This document shows, in pieces, positions 63,898 to 64,000 of a stretch of 64,000 bases of DNA. Numbering within the stretch: the stretch's first letter is position 1; every line of letters begins with the position of its first letter. Location of the stretch: positions 3,182,001 through 3,246,000 of the forward strand of contig NZ_CP031167.1 in assembly GCF_004346925.1 (NCBI RefSeq). Reading direction: 5' to 3'. The translations under genes were made by a program, and so were the position numbers. This DNA is from Stenotrophomonas sp. ASS1 (lineage in GTDB: Bacteria > Pseudomonadota > Gammaproteobacteria > Xanthomonadales > Xanthomonadaceae). The notes under the pieces were generated by a model that saw only the letters and a program-made list of their open reading frames with translations, made no database searches and was not told where the DNA came from.

Positions 63898-64000
63898 TTA
63901 CGGTACCGCCGCCGTCACTACGATCTCGACCTTCCAGTCAGCGTGGGCCAGCTTGGCCTCGACCGTGGCACGCGCCGGGGTCGCACCCTCGACCACCCAC
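63898..64000 (-). CDS. RidA family protein, C-terminal fragment at window edge
   Basis: The last 33 or so codons of a minus-strand gene: VVEGATPARATVEAKLAHAD then WKVEIVVTAAVP and a TAA stop. The ATPARATVEAKLA-x-x-x-x-VEI pattern includes the conserved Arg of RidA/YjgF enamine/imine deaminases. The 5' part lies beyond the window, so activity cannot be judged. Confidence 0.82.
   Translation of the reverse strand, partial: WVVEGATPARATVEAKLAHADWKVEIVVTAAVP

Overview
This window is chromosomal DNA of a Stenotrophomonas, most likely the S. maltophilia complex. The evidence is the very high GC content with strong third-position GC, gene sets and gene order typical of Xanthomonadaceae, and above all more than fifteen short palindromes that begin with the tetranucleotide GTAG. 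These are the REP-like elements (SMAG elements) characteristic of this species group. No plasmid, prophage or CRISPR signature is visible.

Layout. 1-8.5 kb: a partial Sel1-repeat gene, two adjacent M13 metallopeptidase genes (the second has lost catalytic residues), a PhnB-like VOC protein, a PYROXD2-like flavoprotein and a rhomboid protease. 8.5-17.6 kb: an alkyltransferase-like DNA repair protein overlapping an EamA transporter, a DadA-like flavoprotein coupled to glutathione reductase (gor), a DUF418 membrane protein, a SlyD-type prolyl isomerase, two tandem NlpC/P60 cell-wall hydrolases and a dicarboxylate/amino-acid symporter. 17.7-23.2 kb: a lipoprotein alkaline phosphatase with a WG-repeat partner, a 700-bp intergenic block of structured repeats, then tilS, xseB and ispA. 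23.2-33.3 kb: pmbA and darP divergently arranged, and the conserved minus-strand operon maf-rng-yhdP-tldD. 33.4-39.8 kb: a SIMPL protein, a TonB protein with a large TonB-dependent receptor, an APC transporter and tRNA-Asn. 39.8-46.6 kb: the minus-strand housekeeping operon leuS-lptE-holA-nadD-rsfS-rlmH, with a DUF998 membrane protein on the same strand just beyond the leuS start. 46.7-51 kb: a CnoX-like thioredoxin, then a coupled LysM-FecR protein and CHASE2-GGDEF diguanylate cyclase. 51.0-52.9 kb: a mobile-element nest. 52.9-64 kb: metabolic, membrane and hydrolase genes, metG, a HAD phosphatase, a soluble RnfB-like ferredoxin and the end of a RidA gene.

The most interesting region is 51,041-52,848. 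A REP-associated tyrosine transposase (RAYT) was once bracketed by two identical inverted 24-bp REPs. An IS110-family element has inserted exactly in the loop of one REP, duplicating only a CT core. The 224-bp leader of that element folds like an IS110 bridge RNA. Its first internal loop carries a 9-base guide complementary to the REP half-site, and its second carries short matches to the element's own ends. So one window holds the REP-maker, its REPs, an RNA-guided recombinase that appears to target those REPs, and its putative guide.

A second candidate novelty is a pair of long-armed structured repeats at 20,085-20,184 and 20,354-20,609. They share inner motifs, but their arms differ in sequence while staying self-complementary. 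Coordinates and motifs were read by eye. No database search, folding program or alignment was run.
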